From NCBI GenBank assembly GCA_021372355.1, contig JAJFUQ010000146.1, forward strand, positions 1-64,000: DNA of 64,000 nucleotides. Direction: 5' to 3'. The translations under genes were made by a program, and so were the position numbers. The notes beneath the pieces are model-generated. The model had not been told where the DNA came from. It did no database searches and worked only from the letters and a program-made list of their open reading frames with translations. Below, piece after piece: positions 53,434 to 62,465 of this stretch. The stretch is from Nocardiaceae bacterium (GTDB taxonomy: Bacteria; Actinomycetota; Actinomycetes; Mycobacteriales; Mycobacteriaceae). Every line of letters starts with the position of its first letter. Positions within the stretch are counted from its first letter, which is position 1.

Positions 53434-53808
53434 ATGGCTGCACACGCAGGATACCTGCGCCGGCTTGGCCGTCGGCTGACAGAAGATCTTGATCGGCTTG
53501 ATGCGGAGGAGATGGCGGAGACTGCTGACGCCTCTGGCGCGTGTCGAGCTTCCGAATGTTGCCGTGGTGATGAAGTCACGATGCTGGGTCGTCTGCGGAG
53601 CGTCGAAATGGCGCCGCGATGCGCTGGCGCATCGCTGGAAGCCGAGTTCTTCGATGGCACCGACACCGTGACACTGGTGTGGATGGGCCAGCGCCGCATC
53701 CCGGGTATCGAACCCGGCAAGCGCGTCATGGTCCGTGGCCGCGTCGGCGAGCGTGCCGGCGAGAAGGTCATCTACAACCCTTATTACGAGCTGCGAGAAG
53801 CGCTCTAG
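53434..53808 (+). CDS. OB-fold nucleic-acid-binding protein (Rv2694c-like)
   Basis: 124 residues. The second half is an OB fold (EVTMLGRLRSVEMAP, ASLEAEFFDGTDTVTLVWMG, RVMVRGRVGERAGEKVIYNPYYEL). The N-terminal part is a helical leader with a CRASECC cysteine cluster of unknown purpose. Probably RNA or DNA binding. ATG 53434 has AAGGAG. It is followed by DUF3159. Confidence 0.9.
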   Translation: MAAHAGYLRRLGRRLTEDLDRLDAEEMAETADASGACRASECCRGDEVTMLGRLRSVEMAPRCAGASLEAEFFDGTDTVTLVWMGQRRIPGIEPGKRVMVRGRVGERAGEKVIYNPYYELREAL

Positions 53809-53829
53809 GGGCGCTCTCTGCCCACGCTG

Positions 53830-53835
53830 TACCCT
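53830..53835 (+). promoter_or_regulatory. -10 box of a leaderless promoter (DUF3159 gene)
   Basis: TACCCT, six bases, then GTG 53842; another GTG is at 53839. Confidence 0.5.
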
Positions 53836-53841
53836 CGTGTG

Positions 53842-54489
53842 GTGACTGACCAAGGCGAACCCACGCTGATGGAACAGATGGGCGGCGTCAGCGGCCTCGT
53901 CTACTCCTCGCTGCCGGTGGCGGTGTTCATTCCCGTCAACCTGCTGTCGACGTTGAACGTCGCGCTGATCTCGGCGCTCGGTGTGGCCGCCGCGATCATG
54001 CTGTGGCGCCTTGTGCGCCGCGAGAACCTCACTCCCGCGATCTCCGGGTTCATCGGGGTCGGAATCTCGGCACTGATCGCGCACCTCCTGGGTGAGGCCA
54101 GGGGCTTCTACCTGTACGGGATCGTGCTGAACCTGTTCTGGGGCGTCGCGTTCACCGTCTCGATCCTCGTGCGCCGCCCGCTGGCGGGTGTCATGTGGAC
54201 GTTCGTCAAGGGGATGAGCCAGGACTGGCGTCACGATCGTCGAGCGCTCCGTGCCTACGACATCGCCACCGCGGTATGGGCGGTCTCTTTCCTTGCGCGC
54301 GGCGGCGTGCAGTCGTGGCTTTATGTCACAAACCAGGCGACCCTGCTCGGCATCGTGAAGATGACGGGGTGGGTCATCACCGCGCTCGCGACCCTCGTGA
54401 CGATCTGGGCCGTTCGCCGGGCCGGCCACACCGAGCCCAAGCCGCAGGACGAAGACCAGACGACAGAGAGTCAACCGTCCGTCGGCTGA
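53842..54489 (+). CDS. DUF3159 membrane protein (Rv2693c-like)
   Basis: 215 residues with about five hydrophobic segments. Family features are EQMGGVSGLVYSSLPVAVFIPVN at the N-terminus, ISGFIGVGISALIAHLLGEARGFYLYGI and SILVRRPLAGVMW. Conserved next to ceoC in Mycobacteriales; function unknown. The second GTG at 53842 is preferred over 53839 because of the -10 spacing. It converges on ceoC with three bases between. Confidence 0.9.
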   Translation: MTDQGEPTLMEQMGGVSGLVYSSLPVAVFIPVNLLSTLNVALISALGVAAAIMLWRLVRRENLTPAISGFIGVGISALIAHLLGEARGFYLYGIVLNLFWGVAFTVSILVRRPLAGVMWTFVKGMSQDWRHDRRALRAYDIATAVWAVSFLARGGVQSWLYVTNQATLLGIVKMTGWVITALATLVTIWAVRRAGHTEPKPQDEDQTTESQPSVG

Positions 54490-54492
54490 GCC

Positions 54493-55173
54493 TTATCCGT
54501 CCGACTTCGATTCGTGTGCGAGTCCCACCGCGGACCGCAGTTCGTCCTCGACCTCGCCGGACGCCACGAACAACAATTCGTCGCCGCCTTCGAGCGGATC
54601 GTCGCTCTGCGGCACGATGACGCGTCCGCCACGCAGAATGGTCACCAGCGCGGCATCACGTGGCAGTTGGAGCTTCCGGACCGGCTTTCCGGCCAGGGGA
54701 GTGTTGGGCGGCAGGGTGAACTCGACGAGGTTCGCCTGGCCCTGACGAAGCGTCATGAGCCGGACGAGATCGCCGACCGACACAGCTTCTTCAACGAGTG
54801 AGGCGATGATCCGTGGCGTCGACACCGCGACGTCCACACCCCACTGCGCATCGAAGAGCCACTCGTTGCGGGGATCGTTGACTCGGGCCACGACCCGGCG
54901 GACGCCGAACTCGGTCTTGGCGAGCAGGCTCACCACCACATTGACCTTGTCGTCACCCGTCGCGGCGATGACGGTGTCGAACGTTTCAAGATGCGCGCCC
55001 TCGAGAAGTGCTAACTCGCACGCGTCTGCGAGCACCCAGTTGGCCTCGGGGATCGCGGCGCGGTCAACGTGCTCGACCAGGCGCTCGATGAGCGTGACTT
55101 CGTGGTTGTTCCGGAGGAGCTCGCGGGCGATTGAACGTCCGACCGCACCGGCGCCTGCAATTGCGACTCGCAT
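54493..55173 (-). CDS. ceoC: TrkA-family K+ uptake subunit CeoC
   Basis: 226 residues: NAD-binding TrkA-N Rossmann domain (MRVAIAGAGAVGRSIA at the start, ATGDDKVNVVVSLLAK) and a TrkA-C domain (NLVEFTLPPNTPLAGKPVRKL, GGDELLFVASGEVED). It regulates a Trk/Ktr-type potassium channel on the cytosolic side. No membrane channel gene is next to it, only the APC permease. It is second after ceoB on the minus strand, 38 bases apart. Confidence 0.94.
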   Translation of the reverse strand: MRVAIAGAGAVGRSIARELLRNNHEVTLIERLVEHVDRAAIPEANWVLADACELALLEGAHLETFDTVIAATGDDKVNVVVSLLAKTEFGVRRVVARVNDPRNEWLFDAQWGVDVAVSTPRIIASLVEEAVSVGDLVRLMTLRQGQANLVEFTLPPNTPLAGKPVRKLQLPRDAALVTILRGGRVIVPQSDDPLEGGDELLFVASGEVEDELRSAVGLAHESKSDG

Positions 55174-55211
55174 TGTCGTGGTGCCTTTCCTTGGCGTGTT
55201 GGAAGGACGGC

Positions 55212-55877
55212 TCAGCTTTCCGAAGGGGGAGCGTTGCGGGCCAGCGCGACGGCTTCACCCACGGTGCCCGACACCGCGGCGATGTAGACGATATCGCCGG
55301 ACTGAATGAGCGTTTTCCGGTCGGGGAGCACTCCGTCGCCGAATCGGATGATGAACGCGACGCGGGCGTGCAGTGCGGACTCGAGATCGCGGACCGCGTG
55401 ACCGATCCAGCCCTCGTGAAGTGTGAGCTCTGCCACTGCGACTGCACCCGATGGATCGCGCCATTTCGTGGGCTGTCCGTCGTGGATAAGCGTGTGGAGG
55501 AAGCGGTCGGTGGTCCACGGAACGGTCGCGACGGTCGGGATTCCGAGCCGTTCGTAGACCGCCGCGCGCTTGGCGTCGTAGATACGGGCGACCACTCGCT
55601 CGACGCCGAAGATCTCGCGGGCGACGCGTGCGGAGATGATGTTCGAGTTATCCCCGGACGACACTGCAGCGAACGCGTTTGCCTTCTCGATTCCTGCCTT
55701 GACCAGCACGTCTCGGTCGAACCCCATGCCGACGACAGTGCGCCCGGGGAAGTTGTCGCCCAGCCGCAGGAAGGCGTTCCCGTCCCGGTCGATCACTGCC
55801 ACCTCATGGCCGACGCGCACGAGCGCCTTGGCCAGCGATGCGCCGACGCGACCGCATCCCATCACCACCACATACAT
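55212..55877 (-). CDS. ceoB: TrkA-family K+ uptake subunit CeoB
   Basis: 221 residues, paralog of CeoC: Rossmann start MYVVVMGCGRVGASLAKALV, SSGDNSNIISARVAREIFG and TrkA-C at AVAELTLHEGWIGHAVRDLE. The two probably form heteromeric RCK rings that bind nucleotides and gate K+ transport. ATG 55877 follows a TAGCGT box by seven bases. Divergent from the APC permease gene (127-base gap). Confidence 0.94.
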   Translation of the reverse strand: MYVVVMGCGRVGASLAKALVRVGHEVAVIDRDGNAFLRLGDNFPGRTVVGMGFDRDVLVKAGIEKANAFAAVSSGDNSNIISARVAREIFGVERVVARIYDAKRAAVYERLGIPTVATVPWTTDRFLHTLIHDGQPTKWRDPSGAVAVAELTLHEGWIGHAVRDLESALHARVAFIIRFGDGVLPDRKTLIQSGDIVYIAAVSGTVGEAVALARNAPPSES

Positions 55878-55884
55878 GAAACGA

Positions 55885-55890
55885 ACGCTA
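55885..55890 (-). promoter_or_regulatory. -10 box of a leaderless promoter (ceoB)
   Basis: TAGCGT on the minus strand, seven bases, then ATG 55877. Confidence 0.5.
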
Positions 55891-55991
55891 CCGGCCCCTC
55901 CGGCAACATTTCGCCCCTTCCTTTATTGCCGATTGGTGGAGCTTGGTCGTCGATTGTCTACAGGCGTCTGCGCGCAAGATCGTCGACGGCT

Positions 55992-55997
55992 TACAGT
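55992..55997 (+). promoter_or_regulatory. -10 box of a leaderless promoter (APC permease)
   Basis: TACAGT, seven bases, then GTG 56005. Confidence 0.55.
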
Positions 55998-56004
55998 TTT
56001 CTCC

Positions 56005-57993
56005 GTGGCTCGGCTGATGACTGCGACGAAGCGACTCCTCGTGGGACGCCCCTTCCGCAGCGACACGCTCGGACACGCACTGCTGCCGAAGCGCATCGCC
56101 CTTCCGGTTTTCGCCTCCGATGCGCTGTCCTCAGTGGCGTATGCGCCGGAGGAGATCTTCCTGGTGCTCTCGGTCGCGGGGCTCACGTCGTACGTCTACT
56201 CGGTCTGGGTCGGTCTCGCGGTCGCACTCGTCATGGCGATCGTCGTCGCGAGTTACCGGCAGAACGTGCATGCGTATCCGTCGGGCGGTGGTGACTACGA
56301 GGTCGCCACGACGAACCTCGGACGGACCGCCGGCCTGACCGTCGCCAGCGCACTTCTCGTCGACTACGTCCTGACCGTGGCCGTGTCGATCGCTTCTGCG
56401 GCATCGACAATCGGATCGGCGTTTCCGTTCATCGCCGATCACAAGGTCGCCTTTGCGGTCAGCGCGATCGTCATCCTCACCACGATCAACCTGCGCGGTA
56501 TTCGTGAGTCCGGTGTCGTGTTCGCAATCCCGACCTATGCCTTCATGTTCGGCATGATCGCGATGCTGATCTGGGGAATGTTCCGGATCTACGCGCTCGG
56601 CGACAACGTGCGCGCCGAGTCGGCCGGATTCGGGCTCATTCCGGAGCACGCCGACCATCTCGTCGGCTTCGCGTTCGCGATGCTTCTCGCTCGTGCGTTC
56701 TCCTCCGGTTGCGCGGCCCTGACCGGTGTCGAGGCGATCAGCAACGGTGTTCCGGCCTTCAAGAAGCCGAAGTCGAAGAACGCGGCGACCACCCTCCTGA
56801 TCCTCGGCGTCATCGCCATCACGCTGTTCATGGGAATCCTGTTCCTCGCTCGCAAGATCGGTGTCGTGCAGGCGCACGATCCGTCACACCTCATCGGTGC
56901 ACCGGAGGGCTACCAGCAGAAGACCCTCGTGGCGCAGGTCGCCAATGCCGTCTTCAGCGGTTTCCCGGTCGGGTTCTACTTCATCGCCGGGATCACCGCG
57001 CTCATCCTCGTGCTCGCCGCGAACACCGCGTTCAACGGCTTCCCGGTGCTGGGTTCGGTGCTGGCGCAGGACCGGTTCCTCCCGCGCCAATTGCACACCC
57101 GCGGTGACCGCCTGGCGTTCAGCAACGGCATCATCTTCCTGGCGGCCGGTGCCATCGCCTTCGTCATCGCCTACGACGCCGAGGTCACCCGGCTCATCCA
57201 TCTGTACATCGTGGGTGTGTTCGTCTCGTTCGTCCTCAGTCAGACGGGTATGACGATCCACTGGACGCGGCTCCTCAAGACCGAGACGGATCGTGCGGCG
57301 CGGCTCCGGATGATGCGCTCGCGGGTCATCAACGTGATCGGCCTGACGTGCACTGCCGTGGTGCTGGTGATTGTGCTCGTGACGAAGTTCGCCGAAGGTG
57401 CGAAGTACGCGATCCTCGTCATGATCATCATTTTCGTGATCATGACGCTGATCCGGAAGCACTACGACTCCGTCTCCCGCGAGCTCGAAGAGCACGAATG
57501 GGAAGGTGTCCTCCCGAGCCGGACGCACTCGATCGTGCTGGTGTCGAAGCTGCACCTCCCGACGCTGCGCGCCCTCGCGTATGCGCGGGCTACCCGGCCA
57601 GACAACCTCGAGGCCATCACCGTCAATGTCGACGAACCGGATACGCGCCGGCTTGTCCGCGAATGGGAGAAGGCCGAGATCTCGGTGCCGCTCAAGGTCG
57701 TCGAGTCGCCGTACCGCGAAGTCACCAAGCCGGTCCTGGACTATGTGAAGCGCGTCCGCAAGGACGCCCCGCGCGACGTCGTGACGGTGTTCATCCCGGA
57801 GTACGTCGTCGGCCACTGGTGGGAGCAGATTCTGCACAACCAGAGCGCGCTTCGACTCAAGGGACGCCTGCTCTTCGAACCCGGCGTCATGGTGACGAGC
57901 GTGCCGTGGCAGCTTCGCTCGTCGTCGCGCGTGAAGGCCAACGACATGGAGGCCGCTGCGGGTGCGGTTCGCCGCGGCTACGAAGACGCCTAG
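56005..57993 (+). CDS. APC-superfamily permease with a C-terminal cytosolic domain (Rv2690c-like)
   Basis: 662 residues. The first 470 form about 12 transmembrane segments of the amino acid-polyamine-organocation fold, beginning with KRIALPVFASDALSSVAYAPEEI and SGGGDYEVATTNLGRTAG. The last 170 residues are a cytosolic UspA/KUP-like domain (SIVLVSKLHLPTLRALAYAR, VNVDEPDTRRLVREWE). The family is related to KUP/KimA-type K+ uptake and amino acid transporters. With ceoB/ceoC adjacent, potassium is a fair guess. GTG 56005 is set by the -10 box. It precedes the RNA methyltransferase by two bases. Confidence 0.93.
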   Translation: MARLMTATKRLLVGRPFRSDTLGHALLPKRIALPVFASDALSSVAYAPEEIFLVLSVAGLTSYVYSVWVGLAVALVMAIVVASYRQNVHAYPSGGGDYEVATTNLGRTAGLTVASALLVDYVLTVAVSIASAASTIGSAFPFIADHKVAFAVSAIVILTTINLRGIRESGVVFAIPTYAFMFGMIAMLIWGMFRIYALGDNVRAESAGFGLIPEHADHLVGFAFAMLLARAFSSGCAALTGVEAISNGVPAFKKPKSKNAATTLLILGVIAITLFMGILFLARKIGVVQAHDPSHLIGAPEGYQQKTLVAQVANAVFSGFPVGFYFIAGITALILVLAANTAFNGFPVLGSVLAQDRFLPRQLHTRGDRLAFSNGIIFLAAGAIAFVIAYDAEVTRLIHLYIVGVFVSFVLSQTGMTIHWTRLLKTETDRAARLRMMRSRVINVIGLTCTAVVLVIVLVTKFAEGAKYAILVMIIIFVIMTLIRKHYDSVSRELEEHEWEGVLPSRTHSIVLVSKLHLPTLRALAYARATRPDNLEAITVNVDEPDTRRLVREWEKAEISVPLKVVESPYREVTKPVLDYVKRVRKDAPRDVVTVFIPEYVVGHWWEQILHNQSALRLKGRLLFEPGVMVTSVPWQLRSSSRVKANDMEAAAGAVRRGYEDA

Positions 57994-57995
57994 GT

Positions 57996-59192
57996 ATGAC
58001 TGAGTTCACGTCGCGCCGCAGGCCAATTTCTGGCGACTGGTACGGCCAACGATTCGAGGTCGAGCTCGGAAATCCCGCGCATGGTGGGCTGTGCGTGGCG
58101 CGCCACGAAGGGCGCGTGGTCTTCGTGCATGGCGGACTCCCCGGTGAGCGGGTCGTCGTCGAAATCACCGAAGACCGGGCGAAGTCCTTCTGCCGCGCTG
58201 ATGTCGTCGAGGTCATCGAGGCGTCGAAGGATCGCGTCGCATCGGTATGTGCCGCCGCGGCAGCCGGGTCGGGATGTTGTGACCTCGCGCATGTGGAGAT
58301 CGGGGCTTCGCGCTCGATCAAGGCCCTCGTCGTCGCGGAGCAACTTCGCCGACTGGCACACCTCGATTGGACCGGACAGGTCGAGGCACTGCCCGGCCGA
58401 TCAGACGGCACCGGATACCGAACGCGCGTGCGCCTTGCAGTAGGCGCGGACGGCCGTGCCGGTTTTCGCAAGTACCGCGGAAACGAGGTCGTTTCCGGTG
58501 CCGCTTGTGCGCAGCCGGTCGCCGGGCTGCTCGACGGGATCGCGGATCGGCGGTTCGCCGTCGACACCGAGGTGGTCGCCGCCTTCGACGACGACGCCAC
58601 CCAACACGTCATCGCAGACCAGCGCGTGATCAAAGGCAGCGGCCGTGCGGTGCAACGCGTCGCCGGGCGTCGGTGGGAGGTATCCGCGAGCGGGTTCTGG
58701 CAGGCGCATAGTGCGGCGGCCGAGACCTATTCGGACATCGTCGCGGGCTGGTCGGGGAGTCCTGCAACCGCGTGGGATCTGTACGCAGGTGTCGGCGTAT
58801 TCGCTGCGCGACTTGCCGAAGCAGGCGCCGAGGTCGTCGCGATCGAAGCCGGTCAGCAAGCGGTGCGCGACGGCGCGATCGCGCTCGAAGACCTGCCGAT
58901 CAGGTTCATCACTGCGCGAACCGACCTGGGAATCCGCAAGGCTCAGGGAACGCCGGACGTCGTGGTGTTGGATCCGCCGCGAAAAGGAACCGGCAAGGAA
59001 GTCGCCCGTCTCGTGACGGCACGCCAGCCCGGGCGGATCATTCAGATCGGCTGTGATCCGGCGTCGTTCGCGCGTGACCTGGGATTGTTCCAAGAACTCG
59101 GCTACCGAATCGAGGAGATTCGCGCCTTCGACGCGTTCCCGCTCACGCATCACATGGAGTGCCTGGCGTTGTTGACGCCCACTCCTCGGTGA
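57996..59192 (+). CDS. TRAM-domain 23S rRNA/tRNA uracil-C5 methyltransferase (TrmA/RlmD family)
   Basis: 398 residues. An N-terminal TRAM domain (FEVELGNPAHGGLCVARHEGR, FVHGGLPGERVVVEI) is followed by a cysteine-rich stretch (SVCAAAAAGSGCCDLAH) that may be the remnant of a 4Fe-4S site. The Rossmann methyltransferase has the SAM motif DLYAGVGVFAARLAEAG, DPPRKGTGKE, catalytic cysteine in IQIGCDPASFARD and glutamate in HHMECLALL. Modifies uracil-54 of tRNA or 23S uracils; the exact target cannot be set. ATG 57996, two bases after the permease stop. Confidence 0.92.
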   Translation: MTEFTSRRRPISGDWYGQRFEVELGNPAHGGLCVARHEGRVVFVHGGLPGERVVVEITEDRAKSFCRADVVEVIEASKDRVASVCAAAAAGSGCCDLAHVEIGASRSIKALVVAEQLRRLAHLDWTGQVEALPGRSDGTGYRTRVRLAVGADGRAGFRKYRGNEVVSGAACAQPVAGLLDGIADRRFAVDTEVVAAFDDDATQHVIADQRVIKGSGRAVQRVAGRRWEVSASGFWQAHSAAAETYSDIVAGWSGSPATAWDLYAGVGVFAARLAEAGAEVVAIEAGQQAVRDGAIALEDLPIRFITARTDLGIRKAQGTPDVVVLDPPRKGTGKEVARLVTARQPGRIIQIGCDPASFARDLGLFQELGYRIEEIRAFDAFPLTHHMECLALLTPTPR

Positions 59193-59265
59193 CGTGATCT
59201 GCGCCAACGGCTTAGAGGGAAATGTGGCTTTCACCCCTAATGTGGGACAAAGTCCGCTGGCTCCG

Positions 59266-59271
59266 TAAACT
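59266..59271 (+). promoter_or_regulatory. Possible -10 box for dxs
   Basis: TAAACT about 116 bases before the dxs start. The -35 (TGGGAC) is weak. Confidence 0.3.
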
Positions 59272-59386
59272 TGCCTCTAGCCATGGAGCCGTGCCGGGTA
59301 GCGCACCGGGTACGGTGTCCACACAGCGTCGTCGCCGGAACATGGCCCGCGGAGCGACGTCAACTCGACCGGGAGGGAGTTTCGGT

Positions 59387-61267
59387 TTGGGAATTCTTTC
59401 CCGGATCAACCGGCCGGAGGATCTCCGTGAACTGAGCGGCGATGAGCTCACCGACCTGGCGAACGAGATTCGCGACTTCCTGGTTGCGAAGGTCTCGGCG
59501 ACAGGCGGTCATCTCGGACCGAACCTCGGTGTCGTGGAGCTGACTCTGGGTCTTCACCGGGTGTTCGACTCTCCCACCGATGCGATCCTCTTCGACACCG
59601 GTCACCAGTCGTACGTGCACAAGATCCTGACGGGACGTAAGGACCAGTTCGACTCGCTGCGCCAGCGCGGTGGCCTGTCCGGCTACCCGAGCCGCGCGGA
59701 GAGCGAGCACGACTGGGTCGAGTCGTCGCACGCGTCCGCGGCGTTGTCGTACGCCGACGGTCTGGCCAAAGCCTTCGAGCTCACCGGCCAGGAACGTCAC
59801 GTCGTCGCCGTCGTCGGCGACGGGGCACTGACCGGCGGGATGTGCTGGGAGGCCCTCAACAACATCGCGGCGTCCAAGCACCGTCCAGTGGTCGTCGTGG
59901 TCAACGACAACGGCCGCTCCTACGCGCCGACGATCGGCGGAGTCGCGGATCGGCTGTCGTCGCTGCGACTCAAGCCTGGCTACGAGCGGGTGCTCGCGAG
60001 CGGCAAGAAGCAACTGCAGCAGCTCGGCCCCGCCGGGGATACCGCCTACAAGTTCTTGCACGGGGTGAAAGCCGGCGTCAAAGACATGATGAGCCCGCAG
60101 GAGCTCTTCAGCGACCTCGGTCTCAAGTACCTCGGCCCCGTGGACGGCCACGACCTCCCGGCGGTCGAGGCGGCGCTGCAGCGTGCCAAGGACTTCGGCG
60201 AATCCGTCATCGTTCACGCCGTCACCCGTAAGGGCATGGGCTACGAGCCCGCCGAGCACGATGAGGCCGAGAAGATGCACGCGTGCGTCATCATCGACCC
60301 GCTGACCGGCCGCGCCAAGAGCACGCCGGCCGTGGACTGGACGTCGGTGTTCTCCCAGGCCCTCATCGAACACGGTGAGCAGCGCGAAGACATCGTGGCG
60401 ATCACCGCGGCGATGCCCGGCCCGACAGGCCTGGCCCCGTTCGGGCAGCGCTTCCCGAATCGGATGGTCGACGTCGGTATCGCCGAACAACATGCTCTGA
60501 CTTCGGCTGCGGGTCTGGCGATCGGCGGCCTGCACCCGGTCGTCGCCGTGTACTCGACGTTCCTGAACCGCGCGTTCGATCAGCTCCTCATGGATGTCGC
60601 GCTGCTCAAGCTGCCGGTCACGCTCGTGCTCGACCGTGCGGGAATCACCGGCAACGACGGTGCGAGCCACAACGGTATGTGGGATCTTTCGCTCCTGGGC
60701 ATCGTGCCCGGAATGCGCGTTGCCGCACCGCGTGATGCCGCGACGCTGCGAGCGGAGCTTTCGGAGGCGCTGGCCATCTCCGACGGCCCCACCGCGCTGC
60801 GCTTCCCCAAGGGAGCGATAGGTGCGGACGTCGAAGCTATCGATCACCTCGACGGTGTCGACATCCTGTACGCCGCAGCACGCAAGGATGTGCTCGTCGT
60901 CGCCGTCGGTGCGATGGCGCCGATTGCCCTCGAGGCGGCTCGGCAGCTCACCGATCAGGGCGTGGGTGTGACCGTCGTCGATCCGCGCTGGATCATTCCG
61001 GTGTCCGATTCGCTCCTGAAGTTCGCTGAGGAATTCCGCCTGGTCGTCACGGTCGAAGACAGCGGCCTGCACGGTGGCGTGGGGTCGTCGGTGTCGGCTG
61101 CGCTGCGCACTGCGGGCGTCGACGTCGCCTGCCGAAGCCTCGGTGTGCCGCAACGGTTCCTCGACCATGCGACGCGAGGCGAGATCCTCAAGGAATTGGG
61201 TCTGACCGGCGCCGGTGTGGCCAAGTCGGTCACTGACTGGCTTGCCGGAGTGAACGTCAGCCGATAG
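59387..61267 (+). CDS. dxs: 1-deoxy-D-xylulose-5-phosphate synthase
   Basis: First enzyme of the MEP isoprenoid pathway (pyruvate + glyceraldehyde-3-phosphate), TPP-dependent. 626 residues. Landmarks are [63 protein letters not shown], the TPP motif [16 protein letters not shown] (GDG...NN) and the transketolase central domain ([34 protein letters not shown]). The start is TTG 59387, seven bases after GGGAGGGAG. It provides IPP/DMAPP, the substrate of MiaA at the far end of the window. Confidence 0.96.
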   Translation: MGILSRINRPEDLRELSGDELTDLANEIRDFLVAKVSATGGHLGPNLGVVELTLGLHRVFDSPTDAILFDTGHQSYVHKILTGRKDQFDSLRQRGGLSGYPSRAESEHDWVESSHASAALSYADGLAKAFELTGQERHVVAVVGDGALTGGMCWEALNNIAASKHRPVVVVVNDNGRSYAPTIGGVADRLSSLRLKPGYERVLASGKKQLQQLGPAGDTAYKFLHGVKAGVKDMMSPQELFSDLGLKYLGPVDGHDLPAVEAALQRAKDFGESVIVHAVTRKGMGYEPAEHDEAEKMHACVIIDPLTGRAKSTPAVDWTSVFSQALIEHGEQREDIVAITAAMPGPTGLAPFGQRFPNRMVDVGIAEQHALTSAAGLAIGGLHPVVAVYSTFLNRAFDQLLMDVALLKLPVTLVLDRAGITGNDGASHNGMWDLSLLGIVPGMRVAAPRDAATLRAELSEALAISDGPTALRFPKGAIGADVEAIDHLDGVDILYAAARKDVLVVAVGAMAPIALEAARQLTDQGVGVTVVDPRWIIPVSDSLLKFAEEFRLVVTVEDSGLHGGVGSSVSAALRTAGVDVACRSLGVPQRFLDHATRGEILKELGLTGAGVAKSVTDWLAGVNVSR

Positions 61268-62465
61268 CCGCGGCCAGGCGTGGCACCGTCAGCTGACGCT
61301 GCCACTGCCGTGCGCCACCGGCGGCGAAGGTCTCGTCGATGTACTGGGCGGCATCCGAGGTGGGCGACCAGTCCCAGCACAGTCGTCGAACCAACTCCGG
61401 TGACACGAGGTTCTCGAGCGGCACCCGAACTTCTTCGCTCAGGGCCGTCAGTTCGGATCGGGCAACGGCGAGTCTTTCGGCCGCCTCGGGATTGCGGCGG
61501 GCCCAGCGGTTGGCCGGCGGCGGCCCGAGTTGGGGGAGCGAGACGGGTGGCAGGTCATCCTCGTCCAGGGCACGTGCGCGGTTGAGCGCCTGCAGCCAGG
61601 TGACGGTGTTCCGGCGCTGCCGTGGGCTGCCGAACACGGGAAGCTGGCGCAGATCGTTGGCCGACTGCGGGTCCTGGACCGCGGCTTGGATGATCGCCGA
61701 ATCGGGAAGAATACGGCCCGGTGCGATATCCCGGGTGCGTGCGATCTCGTCGCGGGTCAGCCACAGTTCGCGCACCGCGGCCAGCTGCCGCGGCTTGCGC
61801 AGAGTGTGGATCTGCGAGGTTCGACGCCAGCGTTCCGGGTTGTGGCGTGGCGGGGGCTTCTGCCGTTCGTAATCGAATTCCTCGGCCGCCCAATCGGTCT
61901 TGCCCTGTTCTTCGAGTTCGGCGGCGATCTGGTCGCGGAGTTCGATGAGCAACTCGACGTCGAGCGCGGCATAGACGAGCCATTCGTGCGGAAGCGGACG
62001 CTGCGACCAGTCGGCAGCGCCGTGCCCCTTCTTCAGCTCGAACCCGAGCGTGTTCGCCACCATCGCGGCGAGCCCGACGCGTTCGTGTCCGCACAGGCGT
62101 CCGGCGAGTTCGGTATCGAAGATGCGGGCCGGCACTAGACCGAGCTCGGCGAGTCCGGGCAGATCCTGATCGGCCGAATGCAGAATCCACTCGGGCTCGC
62201 GCAGCGTTTCGGCGAGTGGTGCGAACTCCTCGGTGCTGATGCCGATCGGGTCGATGAGGAACGTCCCGGCGCCCGTGCGACGCAATTGGATCAGGTAGGC
62301 ACGCGCCGAGTAGCGGTAGCCGGAAGCCCGCTCGGCGTCGACCGCCACCGGCCCGCTTCCCGCAGCGAGTGCCTGAGCTGCCTCAGCCACGCCGGCCGCG
62401 GTGGTGACGACATCAGGAACGCCCTCACTCGGGTGATCGAGCGAGCGCAACTCGGGTTCGGTCAT
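61257..62465 (-). CDS. rnd: Ribonuclease D-family 3'-5' exonuclease with HRDC domain
   Basis: 402 residues. DEDDy nuclease: D43 and E45 in [12 protein letters not shown]101 in SADQDLPGL, Tyr165 and D169 in [10 protein letters not shown]. An HRDC domain follows (around [24 protein letters not shown]), with a helical C-terminal region. It processes structured RNA 3' ends. Its end overlaps the dxs end by 11 bases. Its ATG overlaps the stop of the WS/DGAT gene (ATGA), so translation is coupled. Confidence 0.95.
   Translation of the reverse strand: MTEPELRSLDHPSEGVPDVVTTAAGVAEAAQALAAGSGPVAVDAERASGYRYSARAYLIQLRRTGAGTFLIDPIGISTEEFAPLAETLREPEWILHSADQDLPGLAELGLVPARIFDTELAGRLCGHERVGLAAMVANTLGFELKKGHGAADWSQRPLPHEWLVYAALDVELLIELRDQIAAELEEQGKTDWAAEEFDYERQKPPPRHNPERWRRTSQIHTLRKPRQLAAVRELWLTRDEIARTRDIAPGRILPDSAIIQAAVQDPQSANDLRQLPVFGSPRQRRNTVTWLQALNRARALDEDDLPPVSLPQLGPPPANRWARRNPEAAERLAVARSELTALSEEVRVPLENLVSPELVRRLCWDWSPTSDAAQYIDETFAAGGARQWQRQLTVPRLAAAIG

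Noticed and set aside
59193-59386. TPP riboswitch upstream of dxs
   Set aside because: I see no CUGAGA-type and associated conserved elements in the 194-base leader.
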